Positions 17,842 through 27,176 of a stretch of DNA of 64,000 nt are shown here, piece after piece (positions within the stretch are counted from its first letter, which is position 1; the number at the start of each line of letters is the position of its first letter). The stretch spans positions 22,311 through 86,310 of the forward strand of contig JAQGMI010000048.1 in assembly GCA_028292435.1 (NCBI GenBank), given 5' to 3'. This DNA comes from Betaproteobacteria bacterium. GTDB taxonomy: Bacteria; Pseudomonadota; Gammaproteobacteria; Burkholderiales; SG8-41. Below the pieces are notes generated by a model. It was given only the letters and a program-made list of their open reading frames with translations. It searched no databases and was not told the origin of the DNA. The translations under genes and the position numbers were made by a program.

Positions 17842-18687
17842 ATGCGACCGGCTATGCCAGCATTGTTGAGCGCCACCAGCGCGCGACTCAACCGCTTTTT
17901 CATATTTGTGAAATTTCCGTACGAGTGCCTGGTGCTGTACGGCGGATTGCTGCTGTTTACGGTCGCCTTTTCGGCGTGGAGCACGGTGGCAATGCTCATT
18001 TATCCGCTGGTGCCGCGCACTGTCCGTACGCGGTTCGGCCAAACCATGGCCATGCGGATGTTCGGCGGCTACATCGCGGTGCTCAAGGCAAGCGGCATCT
18101 TCAAGTTCGACCTGACAGCGCTCGACACCTTGCGCGGCGACGGCGCCATGATCATCGCGCCCAACCATCCTTCTCTGCTGGACGCGGTGATGATCGGTTC
18201 GCGGTTGCCGCGGATTACCTGCATCATGAAAGCGGAAATCCAGGACAATTTCATTCTTGGCGGTGGCGCCAGGCTGGCCGGATATATCCGTGACACGCCG
18301 CCGCTCGCCATGATCCGGTCGGCAGTGGCCTCGTTGCGCGCCGGCAACCAGGTGCTGATGTTTCCGGAGGGCACGCGCACGCGACAGCAAAACCGTTACG
18401 ATTTCAAAGGCGGCTACGCGCTGATCGCGAAAACGGCCGGCGTACCGGTGCAAACGGTCTTTATCGAAACCAATTCGTTGTTTCTCTCCAAAGGCTGGCC
18501 GCTCTTAAAGAAACCGGCATTTCCATTGATTTACCGCGTGCGTCTCGGCCATCGCTTCGAAGTAGGCAGCAAGGTCAAGGCCGCGGTCGCCGAGATGGAA
18601 AGCTATCACCACGGCGGACTTGCGAGTCCCACCGCCGTGCGCATGAGTCCGCATGCACCGGATCCAAGGCCGCAGCGTGATCGCTGA
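17842..18687 (+). CDS. PlsC-family acyltransferase
   Basis: A 281-residue membrane-associated acyltransferase. An N-terminal hydrophobic region (about 28-58) anchors it. The catalytic motif NHPSLLD has His109 and Asp114 (H-x4-D), and the acceptor-binding motif is FPEGTRTR near residue 174. These are the motifs of 1-acylglycerol-3-phosphate acyltransferases. Similar genes occur in aryl polyene and xanthomonadin clusters, where they are thought to move the polyene acyl chain onto a lipid or sugar carrier. It is third in the rightward operon and overlaps the glycosyltransferase gene by 35 bp. Confidence 0.85.
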   Translation: MRPAMPALLSATSARLNRFFIFVKFPYECLVLYGGLLLFTVAFSAWSTVAMLIYPLVPRTVRTRFGQTMAMRMFGGYIAVLKASGIFKFDLTALDTLRGDGAMIIAPNHPSLLDAVMIGSRLPRITCIMKAEIQDNFILGGGARLAGYIRDTPPLAMIRSAVASLRAGNQVLMFPEGTRTRQQNRYDFKGGYALIAKTAGVPVQTVFIETNSLFLSKGWPLLKKPAFPLIYRVRLGHRFEVGSKVKAAVAEMESYHHGGLASPTAVRMSPHAPDPRPQRDR

Positions 18688-19459
18688 CACCCGTTCTCAT
18701 CTCTTGCTGATACCAAGCTATAACACGGGTCCGAAACTGCTCGAGACAGTAGGCGACGCCAGACGCCACTGGCAACCGGTCTGGGTCGTCATCGACGGCA
18801 GCACGGACGGCAGCGCCGAGGCGTTACAACAGCAGGTGGCTGGCGATCCCCACGTAAGGGTAATTGCGTTGCCCTGCAATCAAGGCAAGGGGGCGGCCGT
18901 CCTGCATGGCTTGCATGAGGCGGCCGCGGCCGGTTTTACCCATGTGCTGACCATGGACGCGGACGGCCAGCATCCGGCCGCGCTGATTGCGGACTTCATG
19001 GCGCTGTCGCGCGCGAACCCGGACGCGGTCGTTTTCGGCCAACCGGTATTCGACGCCAGTGCGCCTCTGGTCCGCGTGTACGGCCGCAAACTTTCGAACG
19101 GACTCGCGAATTTGCAAACGCTCTGGCGCGGCATCGGCGATTCGCTGTTCGGATTTCGGGTTTATCCGATCGCCCCGCTGCGGGACATCATGCAAGCCCA
19201 GCGCTGGATGCGCCACTTTGATTTCGAGCCGGAAGCCGCGGTAAGACTGTGCTGGCGCGGCGTGCGTCCGCTGCGCTTGAGTGCGCCGGTCAAATACTTC
19301 AGCCCCGCCGACGGCGGCGTTTCCCATTTCAATTATCTACGGGACAACACGCGGCTTGTCTGCATGAACGTGCGGCTGCTGCTGGAATTCATGGTGCGGC
19401 TGCCCGTGCTGCTGGTCGCAACGGTCGGGCGCATACTGTTCAGATCATCGCCCCATTGA
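18653..19459 (+). CDS. Glycosyltransferase family 2
   Basis: A 268-residue GT-A enzyme. The nucleotide-sugar region shows LLIPSYNTGP (18-27), VVIDGSTDGSAEAL and LTMDADGQHPAAL, the last carrying the metal-binding D-x-D type motif. It resembles dolichol-phosphate-mannose-synthase-like family 2 enzymes. A C-terminal hydrophobic stretch (LLLEFMVRLPVLLVATVGRILF) is probably membrane-associated. In the pigment cluster it would attach a sugar to the polyene lipid. Its last 20 bases overlap tail-to-tail with the ketoreductase gene on the other strand, where the two pigment operons meet. Confidence 0.85.
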   Translation: MHRIQGRSVIADTRSHLLLIPSYNTGPKLLETVGDARRHWQPVWVVIDGSTDGSAEALQQQVAGDPHVRVIALPCNQGKGAAVLHGLHEAAAAGFTHVLTMDADGQHPAALIADFMALSRANPDAVVFGQPVFDASAPLVRVYGRKLSNGLANLQTLWRGIGDSLFGFRVYPIAPLRDIMQAQRWMRHFDFEPEAAVRLCWRGVRPLRLSAPVKYFSPADGGVSHFNYLRDNTRLVCMNVRLLLEFMVRLPVLLVATVGRILFRSSPH

Positions 19460-20159
19460 TGGAAATGATCTGCCCGGAGATGTAACCGGCTGCGTCGGAG
19501 ACAAGATAAGCAGCGAGGCCGGCGACTTCTTCAGGTGTGCCGGCGCGCTTCATCGGTACCAGCTGATTAATCGTTTCTTTGGTGAACGCGGCATTGCTCA
19601 TCGGTGAAACGATGATGCCCGGCGCGATTGCATTAACCGTGATGCCGCGGCTCGCCAGTTCGAGCGCTAGCGACTTGGTAGCACCGTGCAGACCCGCCTT
19701 CGCGGCCGCATAATTGGTTTGCCCGCGATTGCCCGCCACCGCCGCGACCGATGACATGTTCACAATGCGTCCCCAGCGCGTCGCCATCATCGGCATCAGC
19801 AGCGGCTGCGTGACGTTGAAAAATCCGTTCAGCGACACGGCTATCACGCGCGACCATTGGTCGGCGCGCATGCCGGGCATCACGGCGTCATCGTGGATGC
19901 CCGCGTTATTGACAACGATCTGGATGGCGCCGTCATCGAGCAACGGCTGCAATGTGGCGGCGGCGGCAGGGCCATCGGTCACATCGAAGGCGACGGTTTG
20001 CGCCGAACCACCGAGCGCTTTGATTTCTGCGCTGACCTTGCGCGCCTCGTCAATGTTGGCGTTCGCGTGCACATAAACATGGCAGCCATCGGCTGCAAGG
20101 CGGCGGCAAATGGCGGCGCCCAGAGTACCGCTGCCGCCCGTGACCAACGCTCGTTTCAT
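19440..20159 (-). CDS. 3-oxoacyl-ACP reductase (FabG/ApeQ-like ketoreductase)
   Basis: A 239-residue short-chain dehydrogenase. The NADP loop is TGGSGTLGAAICRRL (7-21), NNAG appears near residue 88, and the catalytic Ser-Tyr-Lys set is MSSVAAVAGNRGQTNYAAAK. The C-terminal GYISGQIISINGAM is the FabG tail. It reduces the beta-keto group after each extension cycle of the polyene. It is the last gene of the 13-gene leftward operon and corresponds to the ketoreductase of aryl polyene systems. Confidence 0.88.
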   Translation of the reverse strand: MKRALVTGGSGTLGAAICRRLAADGCHVYVHANANIDEARKVSAEIKALGGSAQTVAFDVTDGPAAAATLQPLLDDGAIQIVVNNAGIHDDAVMPGMRADQWSRVIAVSLNGFFNVTQPLLMPMMATRWGRIVNMSSVAAVAGNRGQTNYAAAKAGLHGATKSLALELASRGITVNAIAPGIIVSPMSNAAFTKETINQLVPMKRAGTPEEVAGLAAYLVSDAAGYISGQIISINGAMI

Positions 20160-20181
20160 GGCGTATCTCCCGCTGACATCA

Positions 20182-20607
20182 TCATCCGGCGTCCAACACG
20201 ACAGTCGCGCGCCCGCTCACCAGGTCGATTTCTCCCGCGCGCACGCTGAATTCGTAAATCACGCGGCCCTGATCTCCCATGAGTTGAGCGGCGTCGATGG
20301 AAAGATCGCCGTCGCAGAGATCGAGCCGGCTGTGCCGGCACACGACCTCGCGCAGCGCGACCAGATAACCGGCGCGGGGCCGGCCCCCGACCATGCCGGA
20401 AAGCCCGCCGTGGAGCGCCATCGCCTGCGCCGCATACTCGATGCCGCACATGGCGGGCAGCCGTCCGTCGCAGCGCAGGGGATTGTCCGCATCGCGATGC
20501 GTGCGGCTCACACAGCTGATTTTTGTGGCGTCCCAGTTCAAGACGCCGTCCAACAGGCACATCGCACCCGCATGCGGGATGAGCGCGGCAATCTCGGCAC
20601 GGGTCAT
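20182..20607 (-). CDS. 3-hydroxyacyl-ACP dehydratase, hotdog fold (ApeP-like)
   Basis: A 141-residue hotdog protein. ATG 20607 is the chosen start because it overlaps the stop of the upstream gene in the ATGA style used throughout this operon. The segment AALIPHAGAMCLLDGVLNWD near the N-terminus and the helix MCGIEYAAQAMALHGG resemble the FabA/FabZ-like dehydratase subunit of aryl polyene clusters. It probably works as a heterodimer with the second dehydratase encoded at 28107, as known for ApeI and ApeP. It removes water to form the conjugated double bonds. Confidence 0.8.
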   Translation of the reverse strand: MTRAEIAALIPHAGAMCLLDGVLNWDATKISCVSRTHRDADNPLRCDGRLPAMCGIEYAAQAMALHGGLSGMVGGRPRAGYLVALREVVCRHSRLDLCDGDLSIDAAQLMGDQGRVIYEFSVRAGEIDLVSGRATVVLDAG

Positions 20608-21407
20608 GACACCCGCCACGGCTTCACTTCGACCTGCAAATGTTGATCGCCATACGCAAGCAGGATGATTGTGGGCCCGGCGCACCCGAGCGCAGCAAGG
20701 AGCGGCAGGCTGCGCGCCGCCGGCACGCTGGCGCGAATACGTTCAAGTGCGGCATCCGGCATGCGGGTCGGACTCGCTGCTTCGGTCACATAGCTCACAT
20801 CGAATGTCGCCACTGCGCGATCGCTAGCCTGTGCAGCGAGCACGAGCGCCATGCCGAAACTACCCGGCAGCGCGCGCACTGCGTGCAGGGGTTCCGAATA
20901 CGGCTGATCGTAGGTAATCAATGCAACCGGTTTGCCGTCCACGACGACTTGCGCCGCGGCATCGAGAAGGCCCGCGGCAAAACTCGCGTCGTGACAGCAC
21001 AAACTCGTTGACGGCGCCCGTGATCGCGTCGCGATGCTCCAGTAACCGGCGGGCGCGTTGTGCACCGAGTTATGAAAGCGCGTTGGTGAAATATCGCGCT
21101 CGGGGGAAGCAAGCGTAGTGCAAATGTGATTAAGGTTTTCGCCGTCTCCCGACGACGATGTGAACACCGTGGCCGTCGCCGCCGCATCGCGCCCTGCGTG
21201 CGCGAACGCCTCGCGTCCCGCCGCGAGCGCCAGCTTGACCGGCAGGCCGGTGCGGCGCCGCTCGGCCGCCGGCAGCAAATCGCTTGCGATTACGACGGTG
21301 GGCGTCTCGATGTATGCGGCGTCCCCCGCGAGCAATGCGCGGCTTGCCTGCCAGCCGTTGAGACCCGGGCCGATGAGGCCGATGCCCTCGACGAACACCC
21401 GCATCAC
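20604..21407 (-). CDS. Ketosynthase-like chain-length factor (ApeC-like)
   Basis: A 267-residue thiolase-fold protein, much shorter than a full ketosynthase (about 400). It begins VFVEGIGLIGPGLNGW and has the STSSGDGENLNHICTTL-type core, but the expected active-site cysteine context and both catalytic histidine motifs of a ketosynthase are missing. This matches the truncated beta-ketoacyl-synthase-like partners in aryl polyene clusters, which pair with the active ketosynthase and set chain length. Start and stop overlap both neighbours by four bases, fitting equal production of the two partners. Confidence 0.82.
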   Translation of the reverse strand: MMRVFVEGIGLIGPGLNGWQASRALLAGDAAYIETPTVVIASDLLPAAERRRTGLPVKLALAAGREAFAHAGRDAAATATVFTSSSGDGENLNHICTTLASPERDISPTRFHNSVHNAPAGYWSIATRSRAPSTSLCCHDASFAAGLLDAAAQVVVDGKPVALITYDQPYSEPLHAVRALPGSFGMALVLAAQASDRAVATFDVSYVTEAASPTRMPDAALERIRASVPAARSLPLLAALGCAGPTIILLAYGDQHLQVEVKPWRVS

Positions 21408-22597
21408 GTGTCCTTCCCGAGGACGAGACTGCAGTTACTGCCGCCGAAGCCGAACGAATTACTGAGCACCCGGCGGATGCGCGCTGGTTTGTTTGCGAGC
21501 AGATAATTGCTGCGCAGCTGCGGATCGAGCGAGCGCGTATGCAGCCCGCCGGGCAGCAAACCGTGTTCGATCGCAAGCAGGCTGATAATGGCCTCCGTAA
21601 TGCCCGCGGCGCCGAGCAAATGCCCGGTCGCGCCTTTGGTGGAACTCACCGGTATCTCAGCGCCCAGCAGTCCATGCACCGCTTGGCCTTCGCTCAAATC
21701 GTTTGCCTTAGTCGCAGTGCCGTGCAGATTCACGTAATCGATGTCGGCCGGCGCGAGGCCCGCGCTGTCGAGCGCCTGCTGCATCGCGAGGCGGGCACCC
21801 AGTCCTTCGGGATGCGGGGTGGACATATGATAGGCATCGCAGCTTTCGCCGACCCCGAGCAAGCGCATGCCGCCGCGCGTACCTGTCGACGGTATTTTTT
21901 CGAGCAGCGCGAAACCCGCGCCTTCACCGACCGAGATGCCGTCGCGCTCGACGTCGAACGGGCGGCACGGCGCGCGCGACGTCAGGCCCAGCGAGTGAAA
22001 ACCGTAGAGCGTGGTTAGGCACAACGAATCGACGCCGCCAACCACTGCGGCATCGCACACGCCGGCCGCCATCATTCGCGCGGCATGGCCGAAAACCTTG
22101 GCTGAAGAAGAGCACGCCGACGACACGACGAACGCCGGCCCTTGCAAGCCCAGATAGCGTTGCACAAAATCCGCGAGGGAAAACGTATTGTGGGTTTCCG
22201 CGTAATTAAAATCCGCGGGCAAAGCGCCTGTCTGCGCATCGCGGCGGCGATAGGCGAGCTCGGTCTGCAGCATGCCTGAAGTGCTCGTGCCCATGAAAAC
22301 GCCGATTCGCGCCGCGCCGTATTTGTCACGCGCGGCGGCCACGGCGCCGACGTAACCATCTGCCTCAAGACCCGCTTGCGCCAGGCGGTTGTTGCGGCAA
22401 TCGTATGCGGCGAGATCCGAACGCACACGCACCGCATCGAGTCCGACGACTTCCCCGATCCAGGTATCCAGGGTGACAGTTTCGAATCCGCACGGCGTTA
22501 ATCCGGTGCGGCCTGCGCGCAATGCGGTTGCCACTGCCGTGGTGCCGGCGCCGAGCGCGTTGACGACTGAAAAATGACTGATCGCGAGCGGTTGCAT
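21404..22597 (-). CDS. Beta-ketoacyl-ACP synthase (FabF-like, ApeO-like)
   Basis: A 397-residue ketosynthase starting at ATG 22597; the frame is open further upstream, but that part is the neighbouring gene in another frame. The catalytic triad is complete: Cys162 in SSACSSSAKVF, His292 in NLHGTATKAND and His326 in KGATGHLLGA. DRE-type segments such as PFDVERDGISVGEGAG are also present. It condenses malonyl-ACP with the growing aryl polyene chain. The next gene encodes its catalytically inert partner. It is separated from the deacetylase gene by one base. Confidence 0.92.
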   Translation of the reverse strand: MQPLAISHFSVVNALGAGTTAVATALRAGRTGLTPCGFETVTLDTWIGEVVGLDAVRVRSDLAAYDCRNNRLAQAGLEADGYVGAVAAARDKYGAARIGVFMGTSTSGMLQTELAYRRRDAQTGALPADFNYAETHNTFSLADFVQRYLGLQGPAFVVSSACSSSAKVFGHAARMMAAGVCDAAVVGGVDSLCLTTLYGFHSLGLTSRAPCRPFDVERDGISVGEGAGFALLEKIPSTGTRGGMRLLGVGESCDAYHMSTPHPEGLGARLAMQQALDSAGLAPADIDYVNLHGTATKANDLSEGQAVHGLLGAEIPVSSTKGATGHLLGAAGITEAIISLLAIEHGLLPGGLHTRSLDPQLRSNYLLANKPARIRRVLSNSFGFGGSNCSLVLGKDT

Positions 22598-22598
22598 G

Positions 22599-23474
22599 TT
22601 AAGCGACGGCCGCAACTTGCGCCGCGGGTGATCGATCGTCGCAGGCGGCCGGCAAGGGGACGGATTTGAGACCGCGTGCCGCCAGTTCTTCGAGCAATGC
22701 GGGCAGCACTGCGAGGACGACCGGCACGCCTTCATGGGTGATGGTTCGGGTGCCATCGTGCAGCACCAGCACATCGCCCGCCGCTAATCCGCGGGTAAGC
22801 GCACGTAATATCTGTGCCGGGTCGCGCCGCACGGCGTCGTAACCGCGCCGCGTCCACGACGCATAACGCATACCCATGCGGGCGAGCACGTAATCGAGCA
22901 GCGGGCTGCGAAAACCCGCGGGCGCGCGAAAGAACAACGGCGCGCGGCCGGCGATTCCGGCAATCACCGTCTGCGCCGCTTCGATTTCGCGGCGCAACGC
23001 AGCCACGCTGAAAAACGCGAAGGCATGCGGATGGCGATACGTATGGTTCTCGACGCTATGGCCGGCGCGCACGATGGCGCTGACGATGTCGGGAAACGCC
23101 GCAGCTTTCTCGCCGATCAAGAAGAAGCTCGCGCGCGCCCCGAAGCGCTCCAGCAGAGCGAGCACCTGTGGCGTGATCATCGGGTCGGGACCGTCGTCGA
23201 AAGTCAGGCTGATTTCAGAGCGCGTCACCGCGGCGGCGGGCAAGCGGGTCAGGTTCGGTCCCAACCAGCGTCCGCGTGGCCACAATACGGCAAGACTGAT
23301 CAGAGCATGATTGGCGGCGAGCGCAACAAGTAGCCAAGGCCACCAAGCGGGGCGGACGGCCAGCACGAGCAGGCAGGCCGCATGCCACCATGCAGACAAT
23401 TGAATAAGCAACGCCGGCCGCCACCGTGCGCGAGCGTTCTCCGTCGCATAGGCGGAGATTGGCGTCCTACTCAT
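22599..23474 (-). CDS. Polysaccharide deacetylase (NodB domain), membrane-anchored
   Basis: A 291-residue protein if started at ATG 23474; a TTG at 23492 is an alternative, and neither has a strong ribosome-binding site. Two hydrophobic spans lie at about residues 25-65. The NodB catalytic domain follows, with SLTFDDGPDP (metal-binding Asp pair), HSVENHTYRHP (the H-x3-H pair) and FFRAPAGFRSP. LVLHDGT near the C-terminus provides the last catalytic motif. It would remove an acetyl group from an N- or O-acetylated sugar, perhaps the sugar attached to the polyene. Deacetylases are not part of the minimal aryl polyene set. Confidence 0.82.
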   Translation of the reverse strand: MSRTPISAYATENARARWRPALLIQLSAWWHAACLLVLAVRPAWWPWLLVALAANHALISLAVLWPRGRWLGPNLTRLPAAAVTRSEISLTFDDGPDPMITPQVLALLERFGARASFFLIGEKAAAFPDIVSAIVRAGHSVENHTYRHPHAFAFFSVAALRREIEAAQTVIAGIAGRAPLFFRAPAGFRSPLLDYVLARMGMRYASWTRRGYDAVRRDPAQILRALTRGLAAGDVLVLHDGTRTITHEGVPVVLAVLPALLEELAARGLKSVPLPAACDDRSPAAQVAAVA

Positions 23475-23515
23475 GGCTGCGCGGACAAACAAAGCTGCTT
23501 CATCATCAATTATGG

Positions 23516-24217
23516 TCAGGGATTGCCAAGAGGCAAGTGCGCCCGCGGATTATCGGTAGCAAACAGGCCGCGTTCAAGCAGTTTGCGCCATAGATTCGAC
23601 CATGTCGGCCAATCGTGACCACCCTCAGTCGATACAACGTGTGTTGAAGGCAGGCGCTGAGCGAGCAATTCGCTCGCCGCGACGAAGCGATCCTCCGTGC
23701 CATAGCCGAGGTGAATCGCCGGGACGTCCTCGGCTTCCGGACGGTACGCTTTAATCCATGCGAGCAACTGGCGCTCTTCGTCGTCGCCGTCTATCGCCTG
23801 TGCATCCCACCCCGGCCAGCCGCCGGCGCGCACCACTTCGGCAATAGTACCGGTGGTTGCGAGAAACGGTGCGAGCACAACGACACCTTCGATGGCGCCC
23901 GGATGACCGCGTGTGTAATTGAGCGCGCCGCCGCCCCCGAGCGAAATGCCCATGAGCCAGATGCGCCGGGTATTTTTGGCCAACGCGGGTTGGATGACCT
24001 GAGTTGAAAGTTGCGCAGTGAACGTACGCTCGAGATAGAGCCCGAAGTCGGCGTCAACCAGGGCGACGTCGAGCGGCAGACCATGGCCGCGAATTGCGCG
24101 CACGAATCCGTGCTCGATAAAATCCTGCGCGCGCGCTTTGGCGCCCGGCAACATGACAAGCAGCGCGGCTGCATGGCCGGCCCCCCGGTGAAAATCGTAG
24201 GTGGCGCTCATGCTCAT
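23516..24217 (-). CDS. Alpha/beta hydrolase
   Basis: A 233-residue single-domain hydrolase. The nucleophile elbow GISLGGGG (Ser in G-x-S-x-G, near residue 93), an acidic residue in GYGTEDRF and the histidine in EGGHDWPTW complete the expected catalytic triad. There is no signal peptide. It overlaps the exporter gene by four bases and is cotranslated with it. A role as thioesterase or lipid hydrolase that releases or edits the polyene is plausible but not shown by the sequence. Confidence 0.78.
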   Translation of the reverse strand: MSMSATYDFHRGAGHAAALLVMLPGAKARAQDFIEHGFVRAIRGHGLPLDVALVDADFGLYLERTFTAQLSTQVIQPALAKNTRRIWLMGISLGGGGALNYTRGHPGAIEGVVVLAPFLATTGTIAEVVRAGGWPGWDAQAIDGDDEERQLLAWIKAYRPEAEDVPAIHLGYGTEDRFVAASELLAQRLPSTHVVSTEGGHDWPTWSNLWRKLLERGLFATDNPRAHLPLGNP

Positions 24218-26583
24218 GCCGGTTGCGCCGTCGGGCTTAATGTTCGTGCAATCAGAACGGCGGAAAATAAGAGACTCAGGAAAGCGCCGATTCCGACTGT
24301 GCTGCCAAGCGCATGCAGCAGAGGCACTTTAGAAAACGCAAGCAGGCCGAAGCCGATCATCGTCGCCAGGTTGGCGAAGAGCAGTGACACGAGGGTGCGC
24401 TCCCGCTCGGCGTCGTTCGCCGCCTGACGCTCAAAGAAGAGCGCGTAGTTCGAGCCGATTGCAACCACCAGCAGCAAGCCGACCAGGTGAAAAATCGAAA
24501 GCGGGTTGCCGCCAAGAATGAGCAGGCAGAAGGTGATGACCACGGCGGCCGCCAGTGGCGCCAGTACAACGAGAACGCGACGGATCGAACGCAGGCTCGT
24601 CAGCAGCAGGAGCACGATGGCGGCAGCGCCGAACAGCGAATAGGCGACGATCTCGCGGCGATACGTTTGGTACAGCGTATCGGACTCCTGCTTCAAATCA
24701 ATCAGCACGCCGTCGCCGGCGGGCGCGCTTTGAATGTCATGCGCGATCGCGTCGGTGTCCGTCACCCCGCGCAATGGCAGCATCGCGGTCCATGCGCCGG
24801 CCGCTGTATCGGGTGCATTGCGTTTGACCAGCAGCGAATCCACTTTCAACGCCAGCGCCGTACCCTCAAGGCTCACGCGAGTCAGCGGCGATTGCGTCCT
24901 GGCTCTCTCAACGTCGGCGAGGAATGGCTCGAACAAGCCCGCGCGAAACGGCAGACTGCGTTGCGCATCGGCTAAACTGCCGCGCAGCACGGCGGGTTCC
25001 GGAATCGCGGCTTGCCGCGCGCGTTGGGTTGCCACACTGGGAAGATAGCCCGCAGCGGATTCGAAGCCTTCGAGACGCCGCTGCTCGACCGACGTTTGCA
25101 GGCGCGCGGCAATTCTTTCGCTGCCCGCGAGTGCGGCGTCCGCGTTGGCGGCATCGACAACTACCAGGTGGCGTACATCGGGTGCGCCGACATCGCGCCG
25201 AAGTTCTTCATCGAGTGCCCGCTCGCTCGCCGTCACAGGGGTCAGACTCGCGAGTTCGTCGTTCCACAATGTGCCGTGCTGCGCGCCGAGAAAGACGAGC
25301 GCCGCGAGCGTGGCGAGTATCACCGGATAGCGCAATGTCCGCGCCGAGTCGACGAGCGCAGCGACTTTGGGCCCGAGTCCGGACGCCGCGCGCACCGTGA
25401 AACCCGCCGGCAGCAACGCCGGCAGCACGAAGCGCGTCACGAGCACGGCGGCGATCAAACCCGCAATCGAAAAGAGGCCAAGTTGCGCCAGTCCCGGAAA
25501 GCCCGACAACAGCATTGCGCCAAAGCCGCAGATTGACGTCAGCAACCCGAGCCGTAGCGTCGGCCAGATACGAGCGAGCGACTCGGCCGGCGTAGCGTCG
25601 GGTGTCGTTTGCGTGAAGAGATAAATCGCGTAATCGACCGCTTCGCCGATCAGCGTGACGCCGAAGCCCAGCGTAATTCCATGTACGCTGCCGAAGCCGA
25701 GGCTGACCGCCGCGATGCCTGCCAGCGCACCGCTCGCTACCGGCAGGAGACCGAGCAGCAATACACATGGTGAGCGATAAAGCGCCAACAGCAAAGCGGC
25801 GACGAGCGCCGTTGCGATGAGCGAAAACCGTAAGGCATCGGCTTTTATGCGCGCGCGGGTGCTGACCGCAAAAACGCCGGGCCCGCTGACGAGTACTGTC
25901 GCTGCGCTGCTCGCCGCTGGCGCTGTCGCGTGGGCGAAAGCCGCATGGATAGAGGCCAGCGCACGCTCTTGAGCGTCGATGTCATAACCTGCCGCGCGGG
26001 TTTGGACGATGAGCAACGCGCGGCTTTCGTTTCGCGTGAACCACACGCCATCGTGGACCGCGGGCCGCGCGACGCCTTCGAACTGTGCGATCAGCCGCAG
26101 CATTTCGCCAGTCGGATCGCGCGGGATGATTTTTCCGAGCAGGGCGCCGGCAGGCGAATTCAAAAGTTGCAAGTCTTCCTCGAGCGAGGTGCGGATCGAG
26201 GCGGCTGCAAAATGCCCGGGCGCAACTGCCGGACTCAACAGGTACCGGTGGCGAAACAAAAATTCACGATCCTGGCTGAGTGTCGTTTCCTCGCCATTGT
26301 TGACCGCTGCAAACTCGTCCGGCTGTTGGCGCAGTTGCGCAGCGAAGCGCCGGCTGGTTTGCGCGAGCACGTCAGGCGGCGTGCCTTCGATCGCAATCAA
26401 AATTAGCCGGGATACGACACCGTCGCGCAATTGCTGAACGAGGATTTGTTGCACGGGCGTTGGCGTACGCGGCAGGAACGCAGACATGTCAGCCGTGAAC
26501 TCCGTCTTTGCGATAATCACCGTGCACGCGATTACCGCAGCCGCCCAGGCGACGACCGACCGGCGCGAGGTGGCGACGGTCAC
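24214..26583 (-). CDS. MMPL/RND-family exporter
   Basis: A 789-residue membrane protein. The first span (about 12-30) is followed by a large periplasmic domain to about residue 250. A cluster of spans between about 255 and 390 (RFSLIATALVAALLLALYRSP and following) comes next, then a second periplasmic domain and a second cluster of spans from about 640 to 785. This duplicated layout is that of RND permeases of the MMPL type. Homologous genes are standard in aryl polyene clusters, where they are believed to carry the pigment lipid across the inner membrane. The LolA-like protein encoded next would then take it across the periplasm. Confidence 0.88.
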   Translation of the reverse strand: MTVATSRRSVVAWAAAVIACTVIIAKTEFTADMSAFLPRTPTPVQQILVQQLRDGVVSRLILIAIEGTPPDVLAQTSRRFAAQLRQQPDEFAAVNNGEETTLSQDREFLFRHRYLLSPAVAPGHFAAASIRTSLEEDLQLLNSPAGALLGKIIPRDPTGEMLRLIAQFEGVARPAVHDGVWFTRNESRALLIVQTRAAGYDIDAQERALASIHAAFAHATAPAASSAATVLVSGPGVFAVSTRARIKADALRFSLIATALVAALLLALYRSPCVLLLGLLPVASGALAGIAAVSLGFGSVHGITLGFGVTLIGEAVDYAIYLFTQTTPDATPAESLARIWPTLRLGLLTSICGFGAMLLSGFPGLAQLGLFSIAGLIAAVLVTRFVLPALLPAGFTVRAASGLGPKVAALVDSARTLRYPVILATLAALVFLGAQHGTLWNDELASLTPVTASERALDEELRRDVGAPDVRHLVVVDAANADAALAGSERIAARLQTSVEQRRLEGFESAAGYLPSVATQRARQAAIPEPAVLRGSLADAQRSLPFRAGLFEPFLADVERARTQSPLTRVSLEGTALALKVDSLLVKRNAPDTAAGAWTAMLPLRGVTDTDAIAHDIQSAPAGDGVLIDLKQESDTLYQTYRREIVAYSLFGAAAIVLLLLTSLRSIRRVLVVLAPLAAAVVITFCLLILGGNPLSIFHLVGLLLVVAIGSNYALFFERQAANDAERERTLVSLLFANLATMIGFGLLAFSKVPLLHALGSTVGIGAFLSLLFSAVLIARTLSPTAQPA

Positions 26584-27176
26584 TGCGTGTCCTCGGTAAT
26601 CGTCATTACCGAGCGGTCGCCTTCGGTTTCAATGACTTCGATTGTGCGCACGCGGCTCCTGCTGCCGCCGATGCGAATTTCCTTTAACACCGATTGGATT
26701 TTCGGATCTGCCGGCGTCAGCGATAGGCGCCATTGCTCTTCGCTGCCCGTGAGGTTCGCGCGGTAAAACCGGTTCAAGGTTGCGAGATCGCCCGCGAGCG
26801 TCGAGCGAATGCTTTCCACGAACGCCCAGATGACGGGATAGTCCTGCAGCGCAAGCGTGCGCCGCTGACCGCGATCTTTATATTCAATCGAAAGCCGGTC
26901 TTGATCGAGCACGAGCGTCTCGGGCTTTGGCAGCCGCGTATATTTTTCGAGCCGTCCCGGCGCGGTGTAAACCAGCGTTCCGGAAGACTCGAGCGGCGCG
27001 GTCAGCATCGCCATTGTTTTGCGTTCGACGAACCGGGCTTTGGCGGTTTTGACCTGGGCGAGCTCCTGCATGAGCTGCTCGAGGCCCCACACGGGGGGCT
27101 CCGCCGCGAACAGCGCGCCGGTCGCCAGCATCAGCGTCCACAAGGCGTGACGCAAATTAATTGCGCCAGAAATCAT
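26580..27176 (-). CDS. LolA-like outer membrane lipoprotein carrier protein
   Basis: A 198-residue protein from ATG 27176, with a signal sequence (LRHALWTLMLATGALFAAEP) and a mature LolA-like beta-barrel domain. Typical segments are QLMQELAQVKTAKARFVERKTMAML and SSGTLVYTAPGRLEKYTRLPKPETLVLD. It probably carries the hydrophobic polyene lipid through the periplasm to the outer membrane, between the MMPL exporter and its final location. It overlaps the MMPL gene by four bases and the acyltransferase gene by 20 bases. Confidence 0.85.
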   Translation of the reverse strand: MISGAINLRHALWTLMLATGALFAAEPPVWGLEQLMQELAQVKTAKARFVERKTMAMLTAPLESSGTLVYTAPGRLEKYTRLPKPETLVLDQDRLSIEYKDRGQRRTLALQDYPVIWAFVESIRSTLAGDLATLNRFYRANLTGSEEQWRLSLTPADPKIQSVLKEIRIGGSRSRVRTIEVIETEGDRSVMTITEDTQ